Positions 33,875 through 44,715 of a stretch of DNA of 64,000 nt are shown piece after piece. Position 1 is the first letter of the stretch, and every line of letters starts with the position of its first letter. The position numbers and the translations under genes are program-made. Source of the stretch: Tragulus kanchil (lineage: Eukaryota > Chordata > Mammalia > Artiodactyla > Tragulidae); the NCBI GenBank assembly GCA_022376925.1, contig JAIOJX010000002.1:39828501-39892500 (forward strand), written 5' to 3'. The notes beneath the pieces were generated by a model that had not been told where the DNA came from, ran no database searches, and saw only the letters and a program-made list of their open reading frames with translations.

Positions 33875-34810
33875 CGAGCGATTCTGCAAAGACCCGGGCG
33901 GCCGCGGGTCCTGCCTTCAAGCTCTGTTCGCTGCAAACACTGCCAACGGGCCTGGCACGGCTCTGCCCGGTCTGCGCGCCTGCCCCTCGCCTGCAGGATC
34001 TCCACCAACCACAGGTGAGACAACCGTTTCCGCGCATGGTCAGCGCGGCTTTCGGGGCGCCCTAACCGGCTGTTCCCCGGGAGGCGCCCGGCGGAGGCGG
34101 CCCGCGAACACGGCGGTTCGACCGGGCAGCCTCCAGGCGCCAAGACAGACGAACGGGCGCCGCGCAGCAACGGGCACCGCGGAGCCACTCCGGCTCGCTT
34201 CCGGCCTGGGAACGCAGCCCGCCGCGCCGAGGCCGTCTCCCGACATCCCCCGCGGCCGCCAACTCCGGGCCCCGCCCCGGTCTCGCGAGGTCTGGGGCGT
34301 GGGGCGGGGCGGCTGGGGCGGCCCGACCAGTGGAAACGGCGTCCTCGCGGCGGCCCCGGCGGCGTCTGCGCATGCGTGGTGGCCCCGGCTCGAGGCCGCG
34401 GCGGCACTTGGGTTTCCCGGTCCCGCCCTCCCCGGCAGCGGACGTGTTGTTGTGGCGGCGGCGCCGGCTGATTCGGAGCCCGCCGCGGGCTAGCGACGCG
34501 TCCCCTCAGGTAGGGCCGCGGGCGTGGACGGAGGGCCGGGCGGGGCGACGTAGCGCGATGAGGGGTCGAGGGTGTCTCCGGGGTTTTCGGGGTCAGGCGG
34601 GCCAGAGCCTGGGGGTCGAGGGGCCCCGGGCCTCCTAAGGGTCACGGCCCGGCGGCCTGGGTCAGGCTGTGCCCGGCGACTGAGGTGGGAGAGGAGCAGA
34701 GCGGTGGAGGAGGGCCCAGGGGTCGCGGGGCCGGGCGTCCAGGGAGCCGGAGGGTCCCGCCGAGCCGCTGCCGCCCCGGGGCTTTCCGCGGTCGTCGGCG
34801 CGGGGCCGTT
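33830..34810 (+). promoter_or_regulatory. CpG-island, TATA-less promoter (first copy)
   Basis: Dense CpG begins near 33890 and persists to the seam. Visible motifs: an ETS-type CTTCCGG (34198-34204), GC boxes (CCCCGCCCCGG at 34269-34279; GGGGCGGGGCGG near 34301-34312), TCTCGCGAGG (34281-34290) and an NRF1-type TGCGCATGCG (34367-34376). No TATA box near the predicted start. This combination is typical of constitutively expressed genes. + orientation is inferred from the downstream splice donor. A bidirectional promoter cannot be excluded. Confidence 0.8.
34400..34509 (+). other. Probable non-coding first exon ending at a splice donor
   Basis: A GC-rich segment downstream of the NRF1-type motif ends TCCCCTCAG|GTAGGG at 34509/34510, a good U1-type donor. 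No convincing ATG-led frame crosses it, so it is probably 5' UTR. The start is approximate; the exact transcription start cannot be read from sequence. The gene is not identified. Confidence 0.5.
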
Positions 34811-34910
34811 GACCATTTGGACTCATTGAGCCCAAGGCAGGCGCTGGGTGCTGAAATTCCTGCTTGGAACGGCAGAAAGCAAGCCCTATTAGGGCTGCTA
34901 CGTGAGCCCA

Positions 34911-36030
34911 TCACAGAGCCAGGGCCCCGGGGGCCAGGGGCCAGGAAGCGCAGACGAGCGATTCTGCAAAGACCCGGGCGGCCGCGGGTCCTGCCTTCAA
35001 GCTCTGTTCGCTGCAAACACTGCCAACGGGCCTGGCACGGCTCTGCCCGGTCTGCGCGCCTGCCCCTCGCCTGCAGGATCTCCACCAACCACAGGTGAGA
35101 CAACCGTTTCCGCGCATGGTCAGCGCGGCTTTCGGGGCGCCCTAACCGGCTGTTCCCCGGGAGGCGCCCGGCGGAGGCGGCCCGCGAACACGGCGGTTCG
35201 ACCGGGCAGCCTCCAGGCGCCAAGACAGACGAACGGGCGCCGCGCAGCAACGGGCACCGCGGAGCCACTCCGGCTCGCTTCCGGCCTGGGAACGCAGCCC
35301 GCCGCGCCGAGGCCGTCTCCCGACATCCCCCGCGGCCGCCAACTCCGGGCCCCGCCCCGGTCTCGCGAGGTCTGGGGCGTGGGGCGGGGCGGCTGGGGCG
35401 GCCCGACCAGTGGAAACGGCGTCCTCGCGGCGGCCCCGGCGGCGTCTGCGCATGCGTGGTGGCCCCGGCTCGAGGCCGCGGCGGCACTTGGGTTTCCCGG
35501 TCCCGCCCTCCCCGGCAGCGGACGTGTTGTTGTGGCGGCGGCGCCGGCTGATTCGGAGCCCGCCGCGGGCTAGCGACGCGTCCCCTCAGGTAGGACCTCG
35601 GTCGTGGACTGAGGGCCGGGCGGGGCGACGTAGCGCGATGAGGGGTCGAGGGTGTCTCCGGGGTTTTCGGGGTCAGGCGGGCCAGAGCCTGGGGGTCGAG
35701 GGGCCCCGGGCCTCCTAAGGGTCACGGGCCCGGCGGCCTGGGTCCGGGCTGTGCCCGGCGACTGAGGTGGGAGAGGAGCAGAGCGGTGGAGGAGGGCCCA
35801 GGGGTCGCGGGGCCGGGCGTCCAGGGAGCCGGGAGGGTCCCGCCGAGCCGCTGCCGCCCCGGGGCTTTCCGCGGTCGTCGGCGCGGGGCCGCGCGCTGCG
35901 GACGGAGGGCGGGTGCTGGCGCCGCTGCTTCCGGCGCTCGGCCGGCCTGGCCTGGGGTCTCCAGCGCCGCCCGGAGGGGACCAGGGAGGCACCGGGCGGG
36001 GCCGCGCTTCCCCCGGGCCTCTTGAACACC
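34911..36030 (+). promoter_or_regulatory. CpG-island promoter, D12 second copy and its downstream half
   Basis: Repeats the motifs of the first copy (CTTCCGG near 35278, TCTCGCGAGG at 35361-35370, TGCGCATGCG at 35447-35456, donor 35589/35590). It then continues into island sequence not present after copy 1, ending near 36030 at GGGCCTCTTGAACACC. This copy plus its downstream half is probably the true contiguous island. Confidence 0.8.
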
Positions 36031-36692
36031 TAGAGAATCCTGTCTTCCAAAAGTTACTTATGGGAACCATTTGGGTATGGAAGAGGAAGCGCAGTTCGGC
36101 ACATAGTTTCTCTTCTCCCTGTGTTTACCTTACCATTATTAGAAAGGCGTCACTTTAAGCAGCTGACCCAAGAAGCCTTTTCTTCCCTCCCCAGCCCCGC
36201 CCCTGCCCCTGCCCCGCCCCGCCCGCCTTGCTCCGGGCTTGCTCCTCAGGGTGCAGGCAGGCCTCGAGGGTGGAGTGTGGCTGCGCACGGTTGTTCCGAG
36301 CCTATAACAAACACACTTAAAAAGTAAATTTGGCGTGATCCTGTAAGTCAACGGAAAACCAAATGGGATCCTAAACAGCTTATATTTTCACTGGTCAACA
36401 ATACTCACAATTATTTTTCAACTTTTTTTTTTTTGCATCATTCTTTTAAGACTGCATACAGTATACTTTTGAATCGCTGAACATTGTTATTATTTCTGCA
36501 GTCTTAGTTTTTAATTAGCTTTTACTAAGGTTTTGAAAGAGAACGGTAAAACTTCCAGAATGTCTGAGACCGGTGGAGGATACTTACAGATTGGAAAATT
36601 GAGTACTCTGTTGACATAGGGCTTAAGGGCTCTTTGCAGGAGGCTTGGATGACCTCACAAAGCAGGTTACTAACATAGGTTGTTTGTTATTT
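36031..36692. other. Start of the putative first intron
   Basis: CpG content falls sharply. Contains a (CCCCGCCCCTG)n-like C-rich tract (36193-36229) and a T-run (36423-36434). No exon identified. Repeated in D13 at 37140-37798. Confidence 0.5.
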
Positions 36693-36710
36693 CAGGCAGC
36701 CGGGCGGGGC

Positions 36711-37140
36711 AGGACCTCGGTCGTGGACTGAGGGCCGGGGGGGCGAATGAGGGGTCGAGGGTGTCTCCGGGGTTTTCGGGGTCAGGCGGGCCAGAGCCTG
36801 GGGGTCGAGGGGCCCCGGGCCTCCTAAGGGTCACGGGCCCGGCGGCCTGGGTCCGGGCTGTGCCCGGCGACTGAGGTGGGAGAGGAGCAGAGCGGTGGAG
36901 GAGGGCCCAGGGGTCGCGGGGCCGGGCGTCCAGGGAGCCGGGAGGGTCCCGCCGAGCCGCTGCCGCCCCGGGGCTTTCCGCGGTCGTCGGCGCGGGGCCG
37001 CGCGCTGCGGACGGAGGGCGGGTGCTGGCGCCGCTGCTTCCGGCGCTCGGCCGGCCTGGCCTGGGGTCTCCAGCGCCGCCCGGAGGGGACCAGGGAGGCA
37101 CCGGGCGGGGCCGCGCTTCCCCCGGGCCTCTTGAACACCT
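36711..37140 (+). promoter_or_regulatory. CpG-island downstream half, D13 second copy
   Basis: Repeats the GC-rich sequence that follows the exon 1 donor but lacks the promoter motifs and donor themselves. It is an artefactual third fragment of one island. Confidence 0.8.
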
Positions 37141-37798
37141 AGAGAATCCTGTCTTCCAAAAGTTACTTATGGGAACCATTTGGGTATGGAAGAGGAAGCG
37201 CAGTTCGGCACATAGTTTCTCTTCTCCCTGTGTTTACCTTACCATTATTAGAAAGGCGTCACTTTAAGCAGCTGACCCAAGAAGCCTTTTCTTCCCTCCC
37301 CAGCCCCGCCCCCGCCCCCGCCCCCGCCCGCCTTGCTCCGGGCTTGCTCCTCAGGGTGCAGGCAGGCCTCGAGGGTGGAGTGTGGCTGCGCACGGTTTTT
37401 CCGAGCCTATAACAAACACACTTAAAAAGTAAATTTGGCGTGATCCTGTAAGTCAACGGAAAACCAAATGGGATCCTAAACAGCTTATATTTTCACTGGT
37501 CAACAATACTCACAATTATTTTTCAACTTTTTTTTTTTTGCATCATTCTTTTAAGACTGCATACAGTATACTTTTGAATCGCTGAACATTGTTATTATTT
37601 CTGCAGTCTTAGTTTTTAATTAGCTTTTACTAAGGTTTTGAAAGAGAACGGTAAAACTTCCAGAATGTCTGAGACCGGTGGAGGATACTTACAGATTGGA
37701 AAATTGAGTACTCTGTTGACATAGGGCTTAAGGGCTCTTTGCAGGAGGCTTGGATGACCTCACAAAGCAGGTTACTAACATAGGTTGTTTGTTTATTT

Positions 37799-38527
37799 TA
37801 AGTGTATTTTTCAGAGTAAATTCCGAAGGGCCAGTTGAAGACAAGTTCAGTCCCTCAAAGGTGCACTGGCCTGTATGAGAGGGAGGCAGGGTGGAAGGCC
37901 AGGGCCGGCAGGTTTGTGTTTCAGGCAGGTAAGAGGTAAGCTCTTTAGTGGAAAGCCAATACTAGCTGCTTACTATTCAGTAAGAAAGCTAGCAGGTGGC
38001 TGTTCCGTGTTGCAGTTATGGGTGTAGAAGAGCTAGAGGCTTTGTTGATTTAATCACTAACGTGTATTTATCGAAAGTATGGTATGTTCGTCTTGGTGCT
38101 GTCTTCCAGGAAAGACTACTGAGGAAGGTCATCACAAGTAGCCACCTGGTTCTCAGCATGTCTCGCCTGAGCTCTCAGGGCCAGCTGGGTAGTGTGGGCA
38201 ACTGCGTTTAGAAGGAATCAAAAGCATCCATGGCATCTTTAGGTATCCTTGTTGGTAATAGAATGCTCTCTGATCTTTCTCCCAACTTAGCAGTTATTCT
38301 CGTCATTCTGAGGATTTTTAAACGGACGGTCTGAGAGTCAACTGCCCAAAACCCCATTACCTTTTTAATGGTCATGGCTGCATTGGACCCTGGCCTGCCT
38401 CATCCTCTACATAGGCTGCTAAGAACCTGGGTTTTGCTCTGCTGTGCTGCCCCCTGTTAGTGAAAATTGCCTCAGAATTACTGATCTTAGAGTTTCCTTC
38501 TCCTTTTTGACTTGTAAATGTTCCTTG
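37799..38527. other. Intron-like unannotated stretch
   Basis: Single-copy up to 37950, then D14. No exon or recognised repeat. The 71-codon + frame at 37996-38211 has no domain and recurs at 39090-39305. Confidence 0.5.
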
Positions 38528-38538
38528 AGAGCATAGAC

Positions 38539-38822
38539 CTGGGGCTTCCCTGGTGGTTCAGTGGGTAAAGAGTCTGCCTTGCAGTGCAAAGGATGCCAGT
38601 ACGATCCCTGGCCTGGGAAGATCCCACATGCCGCAGAGTGACTGGACTGGTGTGTGCAATTAGGAACCAGCACTGGAGCACATGTGTCCAGAACTGGTGT
38701 TCTGCGGTGAGGAGGCCATTGCAATGCCAGGACCACACAGGCCAAAGAACAAAGATGGTTGAAAATAAATAAATGAAAGACCACTAAAAGTGGCCAAAAT
38801 TAAAAAAAAAAAAAAAAAAGAA
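38539..38822 (+). mobile_element. tRNA-derived SINE, subfamily X (locus 6, full length)
   Basis: Flanked by perfect 11-bp target duplications AGAGCATAGAC (38528-38538 and 38823-38833). Head GGGGCTTCCCTGGTGGTTCA, hairpin CCTTGCAGTGCAAAGG, B-box-like GTACGATCCCTGG. Body GTGTGCAATTAGGAACCAG and GGACCACACAGGCCAAAG. Tail GACCACTAAAAGTGGCCAAA, then poly(A) (38802-38819). The best-defined copy in the window. Confidence 0.94.
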
Positions 38823-39632
38823 AGAGCATAGACATGAATATAATTGTTTGCACTAAAAAATAATGTAAACAATAATTAGTGTGAAACTCCGTTGACATCT
38901 TTTAGATGAGGTTTCTGCTAGTGTGTGAAAGGACTGATTGCCTTGAGAGGGCCCCAGGAGCTGGGAGGATGGGTGGGTGTTCCTTGAGTCTCTGGTCACT
39001 CTGCAGAGGTGGTGCTCATTTGGACCTCATAGTAGATTAGGAAGAAAGCCAAATACTAGCTGCTTACTATTCAGTAAGAAAGCTAGCAGGTGGCTGTTCC
39101 GTGTTGCAGTTATGGGTGTAGAAGAGCTAGAGGCTTTGTTGATTTAATCACTAACGTGTATTTATCGAAAGTATGGTATGTTCGTCTTGGTGCTGTCTTC
39201 CAGGAAAGACTACTGAGGAAGGTCATCACAAGTAGCCACCTGGTTCTCAGCATGTCTCGCCTGAGCTCTCAGGGCCAGCTGGGTAGTGTGGGCAACTGCG
39301 TTTAGAAGGAATCAAAAGCATCCATGGCATCTTTAGGTATCCTTGTTGGTAATAGAATGCTCTCTGATCTTTCTCCCAACTTAGCAGTTATTCTCGTCAT
39401 TCTGAGGATTTTTAAACGGACGGTCTGAGAGTCAACTGCCCAAAACCCCATTACCTTTTTAATGGTCATGGCTGCATTGGACCCTGGCCTGCCTCATCCT
39501 CTACATAGGCTGCTAAGAACCTGGGTTTTGCTCTGCTGTGCTGCCCCCTGTTAGTGAAAATTGCCTCAGAATTACTGATCTTAGAGTTTCCTTCTCCTTT
39601 TTGACTTGTAAATGTTCCTTGAGAGCATAGAC

Positions 39633-39916
39633 CTGGGGCTTCCCTGGTGGTTCAGTGGGTAAAGAGTCTGCCTTGCAGTGCAAAGGATGCCAGTACGATC
39701 CCTGGCCTGGGAAGATCCCACATGCCGCAGAGTGACTGGACTGGTGTGTGCAATTAGGAACCAGCACTGGAGCACATGTGTCCAGAACTGGTGTTCTGCG
39801 GTGAGGAGGCCATTGCAATGCCAGGACCACACAGGCCAAAGAACAAAGATGGTTGAAAATAAATAAATGAAAGACCACTAAAAGTGGCCAAAATTAAAAA
39901 AAAAAAAAAAAAAGAA
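39633..39916 (+). mobile_element. Subfamily X SINE, D14 second copy
   Basis: Copy of 38539-38822 with the same AGAGCATAGAC flanks, so it is one insertion rendered twice by D14. Confidence 0.94.
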
Positions 39917-40069
39917 AGAGCATAGACATGAATATAATTGTTTGCACTAAAAAATAATGTAAACAATAATTAGTGTGAAACTCCGTTGACATCTTTTTAG
40001 ATGAGGTTTCTGCTAGTGTGTGAAAGGACTGATTGCCTTGAGAGGGCCCCAGGAGCTGGGAGGATGGGT

Positions 40070-42220
40070 GGGTGTTCCTTGAGTCTCTGGTCACTCTGCA
40101 GAGGTGGTGCTCATTTGGACCTCATAGTAGATTGTGGCTCTTATGGGTACTTTTATTTCTTAAGGATCAGTCGTATTTCATTTAGTATCTTTTATGAACC
40201 CACTTAGACTCTTTGTAAACTAATATGATGAAAAGAATACAAAGAGGGCCCTAAAAAGATTAAAATTTGCATGCTTATAAGGTCTCCTAAAATTGCATCG
40301 TGACTGGCAGTTTAATAGCATATATGTCATAATATTATGGTTATTAACCTGTTTCGGTTTTTCGAAACATGTGAAGACTGTGGTTTAAAGAAAAGGGCAA
40401 ATACTGAAGTTAAAGTGTGATCAGTAGTACTATGTATTTGATAAGAAACCCATGTTTAGGAAAATATTTGAGCTTTTATTCCTGGCAGTTGTTGAAGGAT
40501 GGCAGTTAGGTCCACATTTAACTGGCTTATCTGCCATGGCTTGTCTGTTGGACAGCTCATGCTAGATGTGAGTGGGTTTATAGTTGTGGGATACAAACAA
40601 CAATTCAGCGCCAGCAAGGTGTCTTTAGGATACACTGGGACTCGCAGCCATTGGAGGATGAGCAATCCTATGCTATGTGCATATTCCCAGAAATTAATAA
40701 GAGAGGTCCTAAAACTGATGGGTGAAATACAAAGTTGTCCAGTTTAGCCTAAAAATACTTTTGAGGGAGGGCATGCACTCATTAGTATCAAAGATGTCCT
40801 TTGATTTTGAGTCTAGATGAGTAAAAGAATGTGATGATAGTTAACATAAACAAGTAAATATAAAAAAGAAACTTGCAAACAGAGTGCTTCAATTTGATTT
40901 CCAGAAATCAATAAACTTTCAAGTTTTATGAATGGGTAACAGTAGCATCGACTGTGACCTAGAGTTTAAAATCTAGATGGGATTTAAAAGTTGAGTATAA
41001 AAGAACTTAGTGAAATTGCCAAGAGGACTTGCTGCCTGACAGTTCTCTTTCTAGGGAGAAACTAGTTTAGTTGCAAGAGAAGCCAAAATAGAGGGAGAAA
41101 ATCTGAGAGTGGGCGCTCTGAGTAGACACAGCCTTTGGGGACTGACAGTTCTGGACGGGAGGTGGGGGGTTCCTTGAGTTGACTCTGCAGAGGTGGTGCT
41201 CATTTGGACCTCATAGTAGATTGTGGCTCTTATGGGTACTTTTATTTCTTAAGGATCAGTCGTATTTCATTTAGTATCTTTTATGAACCCACTTAGACTC
41301 TTTGTAAACTAATATGATGAAAAGAATACAAAGAGGGCCCTAAAAAGATTAAAATTTGCATGCTTATAAGGTCTCCTAAAATTGCATCGTGACTGGCAGT
41401 TTAATAGCATATATGTCATAATATTATGGTTATTAACCTGTTTCGGTTTTTCGAAACATGTGAAGACTGTGGTTTAAAGAAAAGGGCAAATACTGAAGTT
41501 AAAGTGTGATCAGTAGTACTATGTATTTGATAAGAAACCCATGTTTAGGAAAATATTTGAGCTTTTATTCCTGGCAGTTGTTGAAGGATGGCAGTTAGGT
41601 CCACATTTAACTGGCTTATCTGCCATGGCTTGTCTGTTGGACAGCTCATGCTAGATGTGAGTGGGTTTATAGTTGTGGGATACAAACAACAATTCAGCGC
41701 CAGCAAGGTGTCTTTAGGATACACTGGGACTCGCAGCCATTGGAGGATGAGCAATCCTATGCTATGTGCATATTCCCAGAAATTAATAAGAGAGGTCCTA
41801 AAACTGATGGGTGAAATACAAAGTTGTCCAGTTTAGCCTAAAAATACTTTTGAGGGAGGGCATGCACTCATTAGTATCAAAGATGTCCTTTGATTTTGAG
41901 TCTAGATGAGTAAAAGAATGTGATGATAGTTAACATAAACAAGTAAATATAAAAAAGAAACTTGCAAACAGAGTGCTTCAATTTGATTTCCAGAAATCAA
42001 TAAACTTTCAAGTTTTATGAATGGGTAACAGTAGCATCGACTGTGACCTAGAGTTTAAAATCTAGATGGGATTTAAAAGTTGAGTATAAAAGAACTTAGT
42101 GAAATTGCCAAGAGGACTTGCTGCCTGACAGTTCTCTTTCTAGGGAGAAACTAGTTTAGTTGCAAGAGAAGCCAAAATAGAGGGAGAAAATCTGAGAGTG
42201 GGCGCTCTGAGTAGACACAG
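40070..42220. repeat. Direct duplication D15 (about 40077-41131, about 41161-42220)
   Basis: Offset 1089. The first 20 bp of copy 2 are altered (TTCCTTGAGTTGACTCTGC against TTCCTTGAGTCTCTGGTCAC...). A 29-bp seam (41132-41160) follows copy 1. The rest is identical by eye. About 53 bp are triplicated with D14 (38986, 40081 and 41170 onward). Confidence 0.96.
40134..41131. other. Intron-like unannotated stretch
   Basis: AT-rich, non-repetitive apart from D15. Contains a short palindrome-like TTTCGGTTTTTCGAAAC near 40353. No exon seen. Confidence 0.5.
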
Positions 42221-43129
42221 GGAATCACCTGTGTGGATGGAGGTCAAGGAAGATGAGAACTTGAAAGTTACAGTTCTTGGAACTTAGAGATAACTAAAAA
42301 AAATAAAAGTGTCTGGGGGTTGAGTTGGAATAATTAACACTTTGTGGTAACCTGCAGGCTCTTGTAAACCTGTAATGACCACATGATCGTGTGTCAATTG
42401 AGTATATAGTCTCAAGTTCAGGAGAGTCTGAGAGCTGTGTACATCAAGTGCCGTGAGGCTCTTGTCTTCCCTTTTCTTCCTGCAGGCCAGCACCTTGGAC
42501 TCCTGGGCCTGGTGGCCTTTGTTTTCTCATCACACTGTTGTACAAGTCACCCAAGAGGGCCTTCTCATCTCCCTTTGGGAGCTGGTCTCTCCCTTTTGGC
42601 CTCCGCAGGCCCCTCGTTCCCACTGTTTGTTCCCTCTTTGCGAGGCCCTGGTTCTGCACAGCTTCATTTTCTTTCCAGAGCTTCAGACTTGCCTTTTGTT
42701 GTTTTCCTTTAAGTGGCTGTCATTTTTTTATCTTGAATCAGATAGGTTCAGAATTGAAGGATTTTGTTGGCAAGTTTAATTCTTTTTTCTTCACTTGTTT
42801 ATATTAACAATCATCACGTTTTCTTAGTCATCTAGATTCAGAATCAAAGGGCATCTTTGATTCTTCACTTTACTTTTTTTAGAAATCATCTGTCATTTTA
42901 TTGCACGTGATTCCTAATTCTCCTATCTCTTTCATTTTCTCAGCAGTGAAGCACTTTTAATCCCTTTGCTTTAGCTGCCATTAACAGGGGGCAGCTGTAA
43001 TCTCTGGGTAGTGCCACCCATCATGCATGCTGCTATCAAATTTAACTGTGCTAAATGCAGCCCTGATCATGTTTTTTCTCCTGAGTGCAAACAGCAAAGC
43101 CTCAAACTTACTGTTTTCTCCTGACAGTC
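42221..43129. other. Intron-like unannotated stretch
   Basis: Single-copy. A polypyrimidine tract followed by CTGCAG at 42460-42485 resembles an acceptor, but the following sequence shows no conserved-looking frame or donor. Possibly old L2-like sequence around 42700-43100, not confirmed. Confidence 0.45.
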
Positions 43130-43270
43130 ACTGTGCTTTGTCTCATTTGGTCCTCATGATAGCTTTATGTCTTAGGTACTGTTGTGCCACTTTACAAGGA
43201 AGAAGCTGAGACTTTCTGAGCCCGAAGGAGTTGCTAGCAGGTAGAGGTTGTGGAGGTTGAACACCAAGCA
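43130..43270 (+). repeat. MIR SINE fragment
   Basis: Contains the MIR core pattern in order: TCATTTGGTCCTCATGATAG, CTTAGGTACTGTTGTGCCAC, TTTACAAGGAAGAAGCTGAG and GTTGCTAGCAGGTAG. Diverged ancient element. Confidence 0.75.
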
Positions 43271-44401
43271 TGTCTTCCAGTTCTGTGTGCTTGAAGAGCT
43301 CTGTGCCTCCACAGCTGTGTAGCTCCTAATCAATTCTGAAATATCATCCTATTCTTCGACTTTGCCTTTCAAAACTGCTTTATATGGCCCCAGAGCTCCT
43401 TCTCACATTTGTTTCTTGTTTTATTCAGACTTTTGGTTTCTTAACGCATTTTGTTCAGAACTTCCTCCCATTCCCATGTCTGCCTTTTGAGGCCCTGTGC
43501 AGAGAGAAGACCAGTTGATGGGCTGTATTTCCCTAGGACTCCTCTCCCCTGTCTGTTGGTGAGTGATCCTCTTGTTTATATATCCTGTGAGGATGAGAAT
43601 CTTCCACTCTGAATTTGTTTTTGAGTACTCGAACAGTTGTAATTGGATTACAAAGTGTTAGAAAGCAGAAAACATGTTATAGATGCTAAGGAAATATGTG
43701 TGAATGAATATAAAAATGATCTCTGGTCATCTCTCCCATTAACGGCAGTTTAAGTGGTTTTTTATTTTAGTTGGTAGATGACACAGTAGCTAGTGGAGTT
43801 TTTAATTTTGGGTATGTAAGAAAACCAGAATTCCTTGTTGTAGGCTACCAATGAGTTAAATTTCCAGATTCGTTTCTAGGGTAATATTATGAAAAGTACT
43901 TTATTTTTAAAAGTACTTAAAATTTTTTTTTTTTTCATATATACATGTCTGACTGTAAATTTATCATGGTTATTGGTTACCATGCAGATGTTAAAATTTT
44001 ATATATCTCTATATTGCCTTTGCATCTTGTATTACAGTTTAAGTATTATATTAATGTAAGTATAAATAATTAGTTTTTACTCTGCTATATAAAAATACAA
44101 TCTTTTTTGTTAGGAGTAGAGAATGTAGGGTATCTCAGTAATGGTGCTGGCATTTCTCTTTGGAACACTAAACACGTGATTATACAACAGTGTTATAGGT
44201 TCTCGGACTAATCGATTTGTCAGTCTTCCGGCTCTTGGCTTTATAAAGGATTAAAATAATCACAAATACTTCTCTGAAGATAGAAGTCTTAAGCAAGTTT
44301 ATAATAATTGATATTAAAAATAGTTACATGGTTCAAAGTATAAGGCCTGTAAAAAGTTTATAGACTGAAAATGACTCCTCAGACTCTTATTTTCTACATT
44401 G
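43271..44401. other. Intron-like unannotated stretch
   Basis: Single-copy, AT-rich, with T-runs near 43923-43934. Possible L2-like fragments around 43330-43560 by composition only. No exon recognised. Confidence 0.45.
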
Positions 44402-44460
44402 GGGGTAGCCACTAATCTCTGGAATGATACAAAAGAAACAGTTTGTGTGCAAATGTTTGA

Positions 44461-44715
44461 GTAAGTATTCTTTTTCTTTCCAGTTACGATTAGGTATGAT
44501 ACACTGTAAACAGTTTCACTTTCATTTTTCACTCAGTGTATCTCTGATATTCCATAACAATAGATAAAGGAAGAATTTCTTCATTCTTTAAAAAAATTTT
44601 TTTTGTAGCCTTAAAGGATCGGCTATATATATTTAAATTGTATATTGTCATTTGTTTGACCATATTTCTTACTGACAGATATTTAGATTGTTTTCCATTC
44701 TTTACTGTTATATCC
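44461..44715 (-). mobile_element. L1M 3' UTR fragment (copy 45560-45814)
   Basis: Reads TCATTTTTCACTCAGTGTAT, CTGATATTCCATAACAATAG, TTCTTCATTCTTT and then AGATATTTAGATTGTTTTCC. This is the order seen in reversed L1M-type 3' ends (TTTAGGTTGTTTCC family phrase). Strongly diverged. Confidence 0.65.

Larger units (their letters stand above)
33725..35891. repeat. Tandem duplication D12 (33725-34808, 34809-35891), doubles the promoter
   Basis: Offset 1084, then 1080, then 1083. Copy 2 lacks TTTC-type bases near 34845 and gains single bases near 35725, 35742 and 35830. The unit contains the CpG-island promoter and the putative first exon, so both appear twice. Sequence just after the donor differs between copies (GTAGGGCCGCGGGCGTGG against GTAGGACCTCGGTCGTGG). 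Confidence 0.97.
35592..37798. repeat. Direct duplication D13 (35592-36692, 36711-37798)
   Basis: Offset 1119, then 1109 after copy 2 loses about 10 bp (CGACGTAGCG) near 36742. An 18-bp seam lies at 36693-36710. Other differences are in a C-rich run (36193-36229 against 37302-37330) and one T/G change near 37397. About 300 bp after the exon 1 donor occur three times (from about 34512, 35592 and 36711). Confidence 0.96.
37951..40133. repeat. Direct duplication D14 (37951-39038, 39044-40133)
   Basis: Offset 1093-1095, with one A added at copy 2's start (GCCAAATACT against GCCAATACT) and a T-run change near 39996. The seam is 5 bp. The unit contains one subfamily X SINE with clear target duplications. 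Confidence 0.97.

Noticed and set aside
33739..35487. Long open frames on both strands of the GC-rich island (up to 281 codons, minus, 34642-35487)
   Set aside because: GC-rich DNA is poor in stop codons. The frames are Pro/Arg/Gly/Ala-rich without a domain, overlap on both strands, and the longest one runs across an artefactual seam.
36559..36590. Possible coding start ATGTCTGAGACCGG
   Set aside because: The frame stops after about 19 codons, the upstream acceptor is weak, and no donor follows.
42460..42490. Splice acceptor with a strong pyrimidine tract and CTGCAG
   Set aside because: No donor at a plausible distance and no conserved-looking frame after it. Single acceptors like this are common in introns.
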